Shown: positions 21,833-32,885, counted from the first letter of the stretch. The stretch is DNA of 64,000 nt from Cephalotus follicularis (GCA_001972305.1 BDDD01002273.1:95708-159707); one strand, 5' to 3'. Notes: generated from the letters alone by a model not told the origin. Numbers and translations: made by a program.

Positions 21833-23156
21833 CTGTTTGGGGTTTTCTTCATCTAATGATACGAAACAATCCCGATTCCTGTTAGAATGCATTTGAGCAT
21901 TTGTATGCATTGCATATGCACTGTTTACTGCATGATTGTATACTGTTTGTGAATTGTTTATGATATCTAAAGTTTTGATATTTAGAAATGCATATATGAA
22001 CTCGGAATGTGATATTTTGAGTATGGAAATATGTATTGATTAATAACGTATTTTCGAACAAGCTGGTAAACAAATTCACACTACTGAAACTTTTTAAAGG
22101 TATTTTCTATTGAAAATATATATTTCAAATGTTATCACTTTTGGGAAACATGTTGGAAATAACCTGCCTGTTGTGGATCAAATCGATCACTACTGTTTAC
22201 TGTACTGTTACTGCTTGAATTCACTGTTTGCTCTGTGAATTGCTATGTGTTTGTGCTTGAACCACTAGTTGCATGGCGGAGACTGCCAATGCCGACTAGT
22301 GGAGGGTTGACCTAGGGGCCAGGAGTATGGCTGGGTAACTCACTGTCCTGTTGCCTCACTCGGTTTCCTGATGTAGGGACCGGAGTGGGAGTGTAGCGTG
22401 GGGCCAGGAGTTGGCGGTGCTACACATACTGCCCGTTGTGGTCCTATGTGGACATCCTGCCTGTTGTAGTCCTATGTGGACGTCCTGTACTGCCTGTTGG
22501 TCCTTCACGGACATTCCTGTGTTTGTTGATGTAGCCCTGGCCGGGCTACTACTGTACTGATCCTGCATACATATGTTTTCTTATATATGTAACCACTGTT
22601 GTTTTACTGTACTGTTAAAATATATATATTTCTCATATATATATATGAACTGGTTTTCCTTCACTGCATCATTTATGCATACATTACATGACATGTATTT
22701 AATGTTGATCCTGAGCTACTTTTATGACTTAGCCGAGTGAGGACAAAGGCTGACCCCCTACTTTACAGATTGATGCAGTGGACCGGTTGGACTGACATGG
22801 ATGAAGATCAAGTTGTTATGTTCTTGATTTTGCTTATTCTCCTGACTTGTAATAAACCTGGTGTTGGTTATAGATTTCTGATGTACCGTTGATTATGGTT
22901 TTGTTACTGAAGGATTTTAATCTTGTACTGTAATTCACGCTCTGTTTTTGTGGGCTTTTAACTTATGACTTGAAATTGGGTAGCCTGCAGTATGGGATGC
23001 ACGTTGCGAGTTTACAGCTTATGTTTTGTTATGCTTCCGCAACTGTTGTACCTTGGAAAAGTTTAAGTTTTATGGTTTTTTGCATGAGCTGTATTTTATG
23101 TTAATTGCCTTTACCGCTTTAATGTTACGTTTCTCTTAAAACGGGGTGTGACAGCA

Positions 23157-23168
23157 TGGTATCAGAGC
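23157..23168 (+). other. Tekay-1 primer binding site (tRNA-iMet)
   Basis: TGGTATCAGAGC three bases after the LTR end, as in Tekay-2 and Tekay-3. Confidence 0.95.
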
Positions 23169-23264
23169 ATATTCCATATATGCTTAGCTAGGATATTTTC
23201 CTCGACAATTAATGAATTGTTTTCCTAAAGTCGTGATTGACCGTCAATCTTCTTATAGGAACAA

Positions 23265-24240
23265 ATGGACCGTAGAAGAACACGTGCTAGGGCTAGAGCT
23301 GTTGGAGCTTATGCCCTTGATGAAGCAAATAATCAGCAAGGAATGAATTTTCCCCAAGATGACAGAGATCCGATGGCTCGGATCGCAGACTATTTTCAGT
23401 AGTAGATGGCCTTTAATCGGGCTAATGCGGAGGAGATGCGCTAGTACCACGTACAGGCTCGACCGCAACGAGGAGCTCCCGACCATTGCCCGGGGAATGA
23501 TGGTAACCAGTTTGGAAGGGATATTGAAAAATTCATGAGACTGAATCCACCCAGTTTCCGTGGGGAACTTGATGCTACTATTGCTGAAAGATGGCTGCAA
23601 GATTTGGAGAAGATCTTTGAGGTGATGGACTGTACTGATGCTCAGAAGTTGAAGTTTGCTGTGTACCGCCTATGGGGTGAGGCCACTCATTGGCGGGAGA
23701 TGGTTAGGGAAAAATGGGAGCTGACAAAGTGAAGAAGATACGAAGGTTCCTGAGAGGTTTGCGACCGGATCTTCGGTCAAGGATTAGAGCCATGGAGCTG
23801 AGAACTTTTGTGGAGGTTGCTAAGAAAGCTAGACTGTTGGGGACGATATCCAGTGAGGATCGGGTTGAGAGAGCTCGCGCAAAGGAGAGTAAACAGAGTC
23901 CTACACAGTCCCGACCAGCATCGTCGAAATGGCAAGATGGTGGTTCTCCAACGAAGTCGTCTAAGAACAAGACTCAACAGAAAGCTTCGCAGGGTACTCC
24001 TAGCCATGGGAGTAATGCTAAATCTGGAGGTTGCTATTACTGTGGTCGTACTGGTAACCAACAGAAAGAATGCTGGAGGTTCAATGGCTGGTGTTTGAGG
24101 TGCAGGGCACCAGGTCATTCGGTGAAGGACTGCCCGAAGAGTTCTGCTACAGTGCCTACTGGGTCGGGGAGCAGTAGTAGTGCGGCTGCGGGACCGTCAC
24201 AGAGGAGGGACACCAGCAAGGGCATCACAAAAGGTAGAGT
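23265..24240 (+). pseudogene. Tekay-1 gag
   Basis: Start chosen at ATG 23265 (MDRRRTRARARAV). In-frame stops follow DYFQ and AEEMR. The capsid reads FMRLNPPSFRGELDA, AERWLQDLEKIFEVMD and GEATHWREMVREKW, then a deletion of roughly 150 bp joins it to KVKKIRRFLRGLRPDL. Two zinc knuckles lie at about 24033-24135: CYYCGRTGNQQKEC (Asn in place of His) and CLRCRAPGHSVKDC (intact). Gag would form particles and bind RNA. The related Tekay-2 gag N-terminus at 29535 is similar. Confidence 0.85.
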
Positions 24241-24656
24241 TTTTGTACTTGCTCGGACTGAGGTTCCAGAGTCGACTTCTGTTGTTGGAGGTACTCTGTA
24301 TATACATGGTTATTCTACTAGAGTACTGATGGATTCTGGAGCATCGTATTCCTTTATATCTGCACATTTTGCATCTTGCTTAGATGTTACCCCTGACTGC
24401 ATGTCATACATACTTGATGTGAGTACACCAACTAGGACTTCCATGTATACTGACTCGGTATATAGAGGTTGTGAGGTGTCTATGGCAGGCATTCCTTTGT
24501 ATGCAGATTTGATAGTGCTGCCTATCTGTGACTTCGATGTTATATTGGGAATGGATTGGCTATCAGCGCACTGTGCTCGTATGGATTGTTACCATAAGAC
24601 TGTGGATTTTTGTCTGCCCGACGGAACGACCTTTCAGTTCAAGGGAGACAAAGGGT
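24241..24656 (+). pseudogene. Tekay-1 protease, fused to copia sequence
   Basis: GRVFVLARTE leads into VLMDSGASYSFIS (catalytic D-S-G), and the domain ends with FDVILGMDWLSAH and FCLPDGTTFQFKGDKG. At 24657 the sequence switches to the SIRE extra ORF without losing the reading frame, making a 406-codon chimeric open frame (23714-24934). RT, which should follow, is missing; its remnant resumes at 45848 on the far side of the nested block. Confidence 0.85.
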
Positions 24657-25793
24657 GTGTAATGGGAGGCAGAAACATTGATCTTGCCTTCTGTTCTAGT
24701 GAGTTTTCTTTCGTTTCCTGGCTTGAGGACTTACACCTCATTCCCCTTGTACAAATTTCGGACCCTTTTTATATAAAATTGGTCAAGGAATTTTATACTA
24801 ATCTTAGGATTGTATCCAGCCCAAATGAGGAGTTTGCTCTCTCCTCTACTGTCAAAGGGCAACGTATCTTTCTAGATGCTAGGATTCTAGCCTCTATACT
24901 CCATATTCCACAAACCAGCTTGTACATTTTTTAGCATAAAAAAATGGTAAGAGGTTGAGGGTTTTCACCCTAATCAAAATTTTTCCATTCTATACCCTAA
25001 CGATCCAAACATCCACCCTAATATGGCTCTTAGCACCAATAGATTGTCTGTGGATCATAGGCTCCTCCACCACCTCATTGTGCATCAATTTCTTCCCACC
25101 GGTGGAGGGTATGCCAAACTATCCCGAATGCAAGCATTCCTCATGTGGTGCATTCTCTCTAAAATTGAATTTTGTTTTCCCCTTCTCATGCTCAAAACCA
25201 TGGTGAGAGCATTCACTCAAAAGAAATCCGTTCTACCCTTCGCATCAATCCTCACCAAAATCTTTCAACATAACCAAATTCGGCTTGAAGGAGAAGTTGC
25301 AACGAAGTTAAAGAAAGAGGACACCTATAACAAGAGCACTCTCAATAGGATGGGATGGAAAAAGCAAGGAGGCATTTGGACTTATTGCCCCAAAGTTGAT
25401 CAAGTGCAAAGGATTGAGCGAGAAGAACAAGAGGAGAACCCTCCATGGGAAGCTCATGAAGAAACTCAACCGGCTCAAGCTCAAGGATCCTCATCCACCA
25501 CTGATTATGATAGGATGATGGAGTTTATGCGCTCTAGATTTGATTCTATGCAAGCTTTGCTTGAAGAAAAATTTGAACAACTCAACTTGTGGCTCACTAG
25601 CTTGGAAAAAGATCATGTGACGATTCGGTCCGACTTCGATAACATCGATGACACCATCTACTACGACCTAAAAGTCGCAAGGAGGTGTCTCAAAAGGTTG
25701 GAACGAAAACTCGCGGCTTCCAAGACTATTGATACTTGCGAAGAGACTTCGGGCGATGACTCCGATTCGGATGCCCCACCTGCTACTTCTTGA
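24657..25793 (+). pseudogene. SIRE-A extra ORF after pol (plant transposon protein-like domain)
   Basis: In two frames: GRNIDLAFCSSEFSFVSWLE, VKEFYTNLRIV, VKGQRIFLDARILASIL to a TAG at 24932-24934, then 25023-25793 with LLHHLIVHQFLPTGGGYAK, LMWCILSKI, EEKFEQLNLWLTSLEKD and an acidic tail. The EFYxNL and V-G-x-x-I-x-I pattern is that of the domain often annotated as putative plant transposon protein; I recall that from family knowledge. It lies where SIRE elements carry an env-like ORF. The stop and the A-run frame change are shared with SIRE-B. Confidence 0.65.
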
Positions 25794-26447
25794 TTGATTG
25801 TTGCTGCTATTTTTATTAGTTGATGTTTTATGTTGTTGGTTATAATGAACCTAGATGTTATGTTTTTATGAATTTTTGTTGAAAGGACAAAGTTTGTTAA
25901 TGAAATTATGTGTTGATTGTGTTTATGAAATGGTGTTTATACATTTTTAGGTTTATGATATAGTTTTATGAATTGTGTTTATGTTTTTGATATGGTTGTA
26001 TGAATGTATTTTTGGTTAATGATTATATGTTTTCTCAATTGTGTTTATTGCCGATATTTTTATATTTTGTGCATTAATACTTATGTTCATATTTTTACCC
26101 TTGCTTTTATTAAGGGGGAGCTAATGGATTCTACCTTTTTGATGCTATACAAAAAAGGGGGAGAATAGGCTCAAAATGTTAGAGTTAAAGGGGGGAGAAA
26201 TAGGCTCAAAAGCATAAGAGATTTGCTTTTATTATTAAAGGGGAGAAAGGGCTAAACAAGTTAGATTTTATAACTAATGGGGAGAAAGAACTCTCAAATG
26301 CAAAACTCATAGCTTATTGCACACTCAAAATGAACATTGCTTACTTTATAAGATATCTCTATTGGTATTTACTTATGTTTCTAATTGGTATTACTTATGT
26401 TTATGCCTTTTTGAGCAAATTTTTGTCATCATCAAAAAGGGGGAGAT
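25794..26447 (+). other. SIRE-A 3' untranslated region with repeated purine tracts
   Basis: A/T-rich noncoding DNA. From about 26113 it carries a series of A/G runs (aagggggagc, aaaaaagggggagaa, aaaggggggagaaa, aaaggggagaaagg, ggggagaaag) before the final aaaaagggggagat that abuts the LTR. Only the last should prime plus-strand synthesis; the others may be auxiliary or decayed copies. Confidence 0.7.
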
Positions 26448-26574
26448 TGTTGACGATTTAGTCTCAATCCTAGTTTTGATGATAACATATTTGCATTTAA
26501 CAAGTTTACTTTATGTGCAAGATGTTACAAAGTTGTACAAAAGGCAAAAACTCATCTGCAAGACAAAGACATCA

Positions 26575-27108
26575 ACCTTCAAGCAAAAGACATCGACGTA
26601 CGTACAAAAGACATCGAACCCTTTCAAGAAGACATCGACGTCTTTAGTGCCAGAAGTTACAGGTCAAATTTTAATGAAGACATCGATCCCTACAAGCAAA
26701 GACATCAACGTACGTACAGAAGACATCGATCCCTATCAAGAAGACATCGACGTCTTAAGATGCAAAAGTTACAGGACAATTTCGAGTGATGACATCGATG
26801 CTTGTTCATGAAGACATCGACGTCCATGCAAAGAAGTCAATCCCATTACGTAGACATCGACGTCTTTCTAGACCAATCTGGAAAACCCAGAAAAGACATC
26901 GATCCCTACAGAAGAAGTAGATGTGATGCTCAAAGATTCAAATGCCTGGAGATATTCCCAGAAATGACATCGACGCCTTTAAAAAGACATCGACGTCTTT
27001 TTAAATGGATTGACCCGGGAAACATGGAACGGCTAGTAAACGCACTTACAACGGCTAGCAACTACCAAAGACATCGACGCCTTTCTAAAGACATCGACGT
27101 CTTTATAT
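26575..27108 (+). repeat. ATCGACGTC array in SIRE-A U3
   Basis: About twenty units alternate between agacatcgacgtcttt and agacatcgatccct, often bracketed by AAAGA and TCTTT, which makes near-perfect palindromes. The last unit ends about 90 bp before the TATA box. Confidence 0.9.
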
Positions 27109-27198
27109 CAGCAGAGACAAAATTCAAAGTTGCACTAACACTTTTTTTAAAATCAAAAGCTTCCATGAATTATGCAACGGCTACAAATCTTTTCTGCC

Positions 27199-27206
27199 TA
27201 TAAAAG
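27199..27206 (+). promoter_or_regulatory. TATA box in SIRE-A LTR
   Basis: TATAAAAG in the context gcctataaaaggaag, directly downstream of the repeat array. Conserved at 42112-42119 in SIRE-B. Confidence 0.7.
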
Positions 27207-27735
27207 GAAGACTCAAACCTCAGAAGAATAACAACAATTCAGAACAATTCACATCAATTACACAACATCAAGAAAGATATCATATTCAAGCATTCTATTG
27301 CCAAAACGCTCAAAGTGCTCTATAGTATTCTAAAAGGCTTCTAAGCTTTATCTTTTGAGTTTTTCTGAGTGTTTCACATTGTGATCTGTATGAGCCATAT
27401 CAAACCTTTTTGAGAGGTTATCTTGTAAACACTTTCACAATTACTTGTAAAAGAGGAGAATCCTCTAAGGTCTTGAGGTCAAGGTCTTGTGATTGAGGTC
27501 AATCGCGGAATTGTAAGGTGTAACGAATTGCTGCCTTAATCAATTCGAGATTGTGGAAACTCAAGGAGCTCCCTTGGGAAAAGTGGATGTAGGCAAGAGT
27601 TAGCCGAACCACTCTAAATTCGGAGAAGTTTTTCTTTCCCTTGACTCTTGACTTTTAAAGTTTTTTAAATTCCCTATATGTACATCAATATTCAATTCAC
27701 CCCCCCTCTTGTATATCGCAAGAGTGTTTATTTCA

Positions 27736-29377
27736 TGTATGTTTTCCAAAAGGATTGTGAAAGTGGTTTTAAGGGATTGAGAAACTGTTATACAAAAACG
27801 AGTATTTTCGTGTATTCGAACATGGTTCGAATGACAGGTTTTACATTTTAAAATGTATTGTTTTCGAGTATTTTATTATACATTGGAACTACTTGAAAAC
27901 GATTGTAAAAGGATTGTTATATATATTGAGCAAATATATATGTTTTTCAAGTGTTTATATTTATAAATTACTGGAAATGGATTGAGAAACTTATGATGAC
28001 TACTAAGCCCTGTTAGGTAAGTAGCCAAGACTGTGAAATGTTTTAAAAGGACCGATGTACATTCGGAAATGTATTGTTTACAGGTATTATATTGTTAATA
28101 ATTACTTGTAATGGATTGACTGATTGTGTTTGGCTGCTAAGCTCTGTTGAGTAAGTAGCCAGGAACTCGACTACTAAGCTCTGTTGAGTAAGTAGCCGGA
28201 GATTCCATATATGGTAGCTACTAAGCTCTGCTGAGTAAGTAGCTAGGGTTTCCCATGCAATGGTTACTAAGCTTTGTTGAGTAAGTAGCCAGGGACTCCC
28301 TTTTGGGTTACTAAGCTCTGTTGAGTAAGTAACTAGGAACTCCACTACTAAGCTCTATTGAGTAAGCAGCCAGAGATTCCATATACAGAAGCTACTAAGC
28401 TCTGTTGAGTAAGTAGCTTGGGTTTCCCATACAATGGTTACTAAGCGCTGTTGAGTAAGTAGCCAGGGACTCCCTTTTGGGTTACTAAGCTCTGTTGAGT
28501 AAGTAGCCAGGAACTCCACTGCTAAGCTCTGTTGAGTAAGTAACCGAAGATTCCATATAGGGAAGCTACTAAGCTTTGTTGAGTAAGTAGTTTGGGTTTC
28601 CCATACAATGGTTACTTAGCTCTGTTGAGTAAGTAGCCAGGGACTCCCTTTTGGTTACTAAGCACTGTTGTGTAAGTAACCGGTTGCTAAGCACTGTTGT
28701 GTAAGCAACTTGAATTGTATTGATGGGTCTTAGTGACCTGATTACTGGATTGATCGGCCCGTTGAGGCATAACTGATGGATTGTCTGGTCCTTTGAGGAC
28801 ATGATTGTGATTGGTCCGCTGAGGACAAGACCGTGATTGTGTTGATGTAGCCGTAACGGGTTGCACCTGTACTGCGAATATGCATATATAGATACATATA
28901 TGTATATACTGTTATATATATACCGTACTGCATCACTGTGCATTCATACATGACATGCATTATCATTGAAACCGAACTGTATTTATACTTAGCCGAGTGA
29001 GGACAAAGGCTAACCCCCTACAATTTCATATTGATTTCAGGTTGATGCAGCGGATTGCTACCGTTGAGCTCCGTGGAGCGAATGGAGTTTTATGTTGTTT
29101 TTACTTTTGAGAAATGTTAATGGATCATTGTAATAAATGAATCGATGTATTGATGTATATTGTTCACGCTCCGTTTATGGGCAGTTAACTTTGATGATGT
29201 TTATTGTTGTAGCATGTAGTATGGGATGCATGTTACGTTATAATTCGGCTTATATTTAAATGCTTCCGCAAGTTGTTAATGGATATGGAAAGTTTTAAAT
29301 TTATGGCAAATTGCATAAGCCGGATTTATATGTTGATTGCCACCACTTTTTTGTTGTTTGTAAAACGGGGTGTGACA
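27736..29377 (+). mobile_element. Tekay-2 5' LTR, 3' part
   Basis: Continues the LTR interrupted by SIRE-A. It begins with the target duplication TGTAT (27736-27740), contains a higher-order repeat (28129-28710), the conserved block gagtgaggacaaaggctaac (28995) and agtatgggatgcatg, and ends AAACGGGGTGTGACA. A primer site follows at 29382. The matching 5' part of this LTR type is seen at 32049-33953; the total unfilled length would be about 3.5 kb. Confidence 0.9.
28129..28710 (+). repeat. Higher-order tandem repeat, 174-bp period of four ~43-bp subunits
   Basis: Every subunit carries ctactaagctctgttgagta followed by agtagcc with a different linker: ggaactccac, gagattccatata, gggtttcccatacaatgg or gggactcccttttggg. 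The order of the four linkers repeats with period 174 bp (markers at 28161, 28335 and 28509). CTACT and AGTAG flank each subunit core and can pair as a 5-bp stem. Confidence 0.9.
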
Positions 29378-29381
29378 ACAG

Positions 29382-29393
29382 TGGTATCAGAGC
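29382..29393 (+). other. Tekay-2 primer binding site (tRNA-iMet)
   Basis: TGGTATCAGAGC four bases after the LTR end. Confidence 0.95.
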
Positions 29394-29534
29394 CTATTAT
29401 AGGCTATCGCTGGGATGCTATCCTCGGCAAGTAAATAATATGATGAAGGAACTTGTCTAGGATAATAGGTTCCTTGGCAATTAACAATTGTTTCCTTGAG
29501 ATGATTAATCATCATCTTCCTTAAGGGAATCAAA

Positions 29535-30010
29535 ATGGACGGAAGGAGAAGACGTGGAAGGCCTCGAGCCATTAATGAAAGTGTTCCTGAGGAAGTGAAT
29601 GACAGAACGGACCCTATGAGCCGTATAGCGGATTACTTCCAGCAACAGATGGCTACGAATGTTGCAAACGTGGAGGATATGCGTCGGTTGTACGCAGAAG
29701 CATAGCCACAACACATGGTTCTTGACCATGTTGCGCGGCATGATGGAAACCGTTTTGGAAGAGCCTGATATGAACGCAGATACCTAGAGTGATGACATCG
29801 ACGCCTAAGGGGTGGTGTTGGTGCCAATAGCCTTGTTTTGGTGAAACCGCCCAGTTTTACATGGATCTTATTTCCGATCGAGATCAGGCTAATGTTTAAG
29901 CCTCCGAAATAGCGCCCAAGGCTGCTGAGCAGTCTAGACTTTCCAGAAAGGCTAACCTCAAGAAGGCAGACCTCCCGAAATCCTATGGGATATATCAAAT
30001 GAAGTGACAG
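29535..30010 (+). pseudogene. Tekay-2 gag remnant
   Basis: ATG 29535 starts MDGRRRRGRPRAINES and DPMSRIADYFQQQMA, similar to the N-terminus of Tekay-1 gag. A TAG at 29703 ends the frame. Beyond it only scraps of capsid can be read (HDGNRFGR, VKPPSFTW) with frameshifts and stops. No knuckle or protease follows. Confidence 0.75.
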
Positions 30011-31860
30011 TGAGGGCTATGAACTGTATAGTGGCTAAGTGACCCACCGAATAAGCCGTAATGGCTAAATGGTCGATCGGATGAGCCGAAAGGCATATGT
30101 GTTGTCAGAAAAGTTTCCGTATCGAATAGTGGTTGATCGGAATAGAATACGAATGGTCATTGCGAATGGCTAGTGTATCATCATGGATCGTATCGTATCG
30201 ATCGTATCATGATCGAATGAACCGCTGTTGAGCGGTTAGTGATCGTATGAATTGTTATTGAACGGTTAATGATCGAGTGGGTCGTTATCGATCGGATAGT
30301 GGTCGAATGGACTGTTATCGGATAGATGGGCATTGCGTGGATGCTCGGACTAGATTGCGAATGAACTGATAGGGCGGCCAACTACTTATATGTGCTGGTA
30401 TGGGACAGTATATATATTTAGTCGACCGTTAGATGTCAACTACGTATGATGTTAGCCTCTAGATTCCTAGTAGAGTTAACGGATATGGACCGTGAACGAC
30501 TGTTGGCCATAACGGACATGAATTATAAATTGGTATTGACCGTAAACGACTGTGGGCTGTAAACGGATACAAATTGTGAATGGATATAGACCGTAAACGG
30601 CTATGGACCGTAAACGGATGTGAAATGTAATGGATAGAGCACAATCATGGATTGATATGGGACGAAAGGCCCCGGATTATGGTATATGGTAGAGTTACTG
30701 ATGACGTATTGTGTTATGACTTGTATAAACGTGAAATGACATTGTTCACATTGCTTATGCTATGTACGCATCTCACATGATTGACATTATATATATATCT
30801 GCTACACCTCTGCATACATACATTCATTGCATATGTATATTGTACACAGCTATTGGCTGCTGACCTGTTTCATTGAAATGAAGTGGGTCAGGTTCAGGTT
30901 CAGGTGGACGTGTCAGTGATTAGACAGTCCGAGTGCGGGGTAAGAATCTATATTCTTTGATCTATGGTTGTATAAGGTAATTATTGTGGATGAACAGTAT
31001 ATTTATATTATATGACCTGCCGGCTTGTGGCAGTGCGAGAATATAAATGTGTGTTGTTGTATTGGACCTACCGGCATATGGCAGTGCATCATTTGATCGA
31101 TGTATGATATTATTGGATATGATCAGACCCATCATTTGAGGTTTTGACATGATTATCCTTCGCATGCGTATGATATTAGTGGATATGATCAAACCCATCA
31201 TTGGGGGTATTGAAAGGATTGTCCTTTGTATGCAAACGATATATTTGATTTAGTTGTGATGTAGTCTGGTGTGGGCGGAGCCCCCAACATATAGATTCTG
31301 ATGATATGAGGGTTAAACCCCAAACACATATAAACTGTGGTTTATCAGGTAGCATGGAGTCCGATAAACGAATACTTCATGCCGAAATTTCGAGAAATCC
31401 TAAGAGTACGATTTTAATGGATTCATCACTTGAGATATTGGAATGATGATTCGAATCTAAATTGTGGTTTATTGAGGGCTGAGCCTATTTATGACTATTG
31501 GTTCCTCCGTCAGGAGTGTGGACATATAAAATGTGTTTTCTTTACAGGGGGCATAGTCCTGTAAACGAATACTTCATGCCCAATTTTCGGGAGATTATAA
31601 GAGTTGAAATGTATTCAATTGATTATTCCGCTGATGTGATATGATTGATCAACTGCTAATTGGAGTTATTTGAAGTTGCGGAATAATAATAGGTGATGTG
31701 TTGGGTTCTTAGAGACCCAGTGATATGGATATAGTATGGTTACAGATTGAACGGATACAGATTGTACAGCTATGGATTGTGCAGTTGTAAACCATATGGT
31801 TATGTATCGTATGGTTATGAATTGTTTGATGTGGATGAGCTGTGATCGCAAGCCTATCGC
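30011..31860 (+). other. Tekay-2 internal region, noncoding
   Basis: No protein motif is visible. 30190-30650 is rich in short diverged repeats (gaacggttaatgatcg, gaccgtaaacggat). 30840-31640 looks LTR-derived: gggctgagcc, ctccgtcaggagtgtgg and cagggggcatagtcctgtaa match 90-200 of this window, and similar tracts recur twice (31265 and 31466). The element may have captured another LTR or duplicated its own leader. Confidence 0.6.
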
Positions 31861-32048
31861 TCCAGTTTTTCGTACATCCGGCGATTAACAAGATGTATCG
31901 AGATTTGAAGCTCGATATAGGTGGAAGGTGATGGTAATACCATGGGCTTGGAAAGCCACTTAGAACGTGAGGAAGAAGTGAAGGCATTTTACCTTCACAT
32001 GTTTAATCTAGGGAATCTCAGGACGAGATTTCTTTAAGGAGGGGAGGA
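31861..32048 (+). pseudogene. Tekay-2 pol remnant and polypurine tract
   Basis: Near 31868-31915 VHPAINKMYRDLK can be read, a decayed integrase zinc-finger segment (compare [12 protein letters not shown] in Tekay-1). It is joined directly to LEREEEVKAFYLHMF, the end of the chromodomain (compare [15 protein letters not shown]). All between is deleted. The purine tract aaggaggggagga precedes the LTR at 32049. Tekay-2 was thus probably moved, if at all, with proteins from other elements. Confidence 0.65.
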
Positions 32049-32714
32049 TGTAACGCCCCGAATTTCATAAATAATTATTATGAAATTGGTGCGTGTACGA
32101 TCGTAATAAAATCGATAGAGCCCGGAGTAATAAAAAGGCATTACGCATTTAAGTCGTAATCGTGTTAGCTAAGACGGTTAATAAAATCTATTTTTAATGC
32201 GCGACAATAAAGCCCAAATGTTCATATTTTTATTGCGATTATTTTGGTGGCTGTTCGGATAATTTATGTCGCGATTCGCGAAAAAATCGAGACCCCGACC
32301 TTAGTATTTTGCCAGTAAATACTAAGGAGAAAGCATTTTTCATAAAGTAAGGGAGAGGGAGAGACACGGGCGCGTGTGCGCCCGAGCAAGAAAGGCAGCG
32401 GGCGCTCTGTGCGCTTACGCCAGAGAGAGTGGGAGAGAGAGTGGGAGAGAGATCGGAGCAGAGGGAGAGAGAGCGCGCCGGAGCCAGCCACCGGACCGGG
32501 AGAGCACGGCGGCCAGCCCAGGGCCTCCAACCGACGGTAACCTCCTCCCCTTTCTTCTCTTTTCTCTTCTTTTTCTTCTTCTTCACCGCCACTGTAGCGC
32601 CTCCTCCCGGCGTTTCCCGGCGCCGTTAGCGTCACGGATGGTGTGGGTTATGGTGTAGAAGGCCCGCTCTACCCATTTCGACCACCGGTGAGGCGTGATT
32701 CGGCCGGAATCAGT

Positions 32715-32885
32715 GGACCGAGTCGACTCAGCGAGTCGACTCACGGCTGCCTGAGACAGCGCTTTTGGCGCCGACTCTCGGTGAGTCACGGGCATGGGTG
32801 TGTATAACTGGTGAATGTGTGGCGTTTTTGGGTGGCGATCAGACCTGTGGAAGTCCGGCGAGTTGACTCAATGAGTCACGACTCG
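32715..32885 (+). repeat. TGAGTCGACTCA-type palindromes in Tekay-2 LTR
   Basis: ccgagtcgactcagcgagtc and gactcacgg form two overlapping palindromes, with degenerate forms (gagttgactcaatgagtcac) at 32858-32885. The same arrangement occurs at 62170-62203 and 62295. TGAGTCA is a known bZIP/AP-1-like half; here it surrounds the GTCGAC core. Confidence 0.8.

Larger units (their letters stand above)
20311..23153 (+). mobile_element. Tekay-1 LTR, left copy (2843 bp)
   Basis: Starts TGTAACGCCCGAG and ends ACGGGGTGTGACA. It follows a purine tract and integrase, and is itself followed by a primer site and gag, so it is at once a 3' LTR and a 5' LTR. It carries two GTCGAC arrays, a GAGCTTGGA microrepeat (21136-21170, two units longer than the right copy), a repeat of gtggtcctatgtggac (22437-22520) and the conserved block gagtgaggacaaaggctgac. 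It is collinear with 48177-51006 with a few percent divergence. Confidence 0.95.
24657..27735 (+). mobile_element. SIRE-A: 3' part of a SIRE-type copia (duplicate of 39570-42648)
   Basis: Constant offset of 14,913 bp to SIRE-B over the whole length (for example LTR start 26448 versus 41361, LTR end 27735 versus 42648), with about 2% substitutions by eye in the LTR. It comprises the extra ORF, a long untranslated region and the 3' LTR. The end CA is followed by TGTAT, the target duplication seen at both ends of SIRE-B, so it sits at the same site of a Tekay-2 LTR. The 5' part is absent, cut at 24657 within the extra ORF. Confidence 0.9.
26448..27735 (+). mobile_element. SIRE-A 3' LTR (1288 bp)
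   Basis: Starts TGTTGACGATTTAGTC after a purine tract and ends GTTTATTTCA, followed by TGTAT. Same length as the SIRE-B 3' LTR. U3 carries the GACATCGACGTC array, then a TATA box at 27199. It is inserted in the Tekay-2 LTR, which resumes at 27736. Confidence 0.95.

Noticed and set aside
26575..27108. CRISPR-like array (short repeats with variable spacers)
   Set aside because: Plant genome context; units of 10-18 bp are degenerate, with irregular spacing, and lie in LTR promoter regions with no cas genes.
32239..32658. GC-rich open frames on both strands resembling a gene or CpG island
   Set aside because: They lie in the Tekay-2 LTR; the GC-rich gagaga/ctctct tract repeats in other LTRs of this type (51100-51300, 61800-62050).
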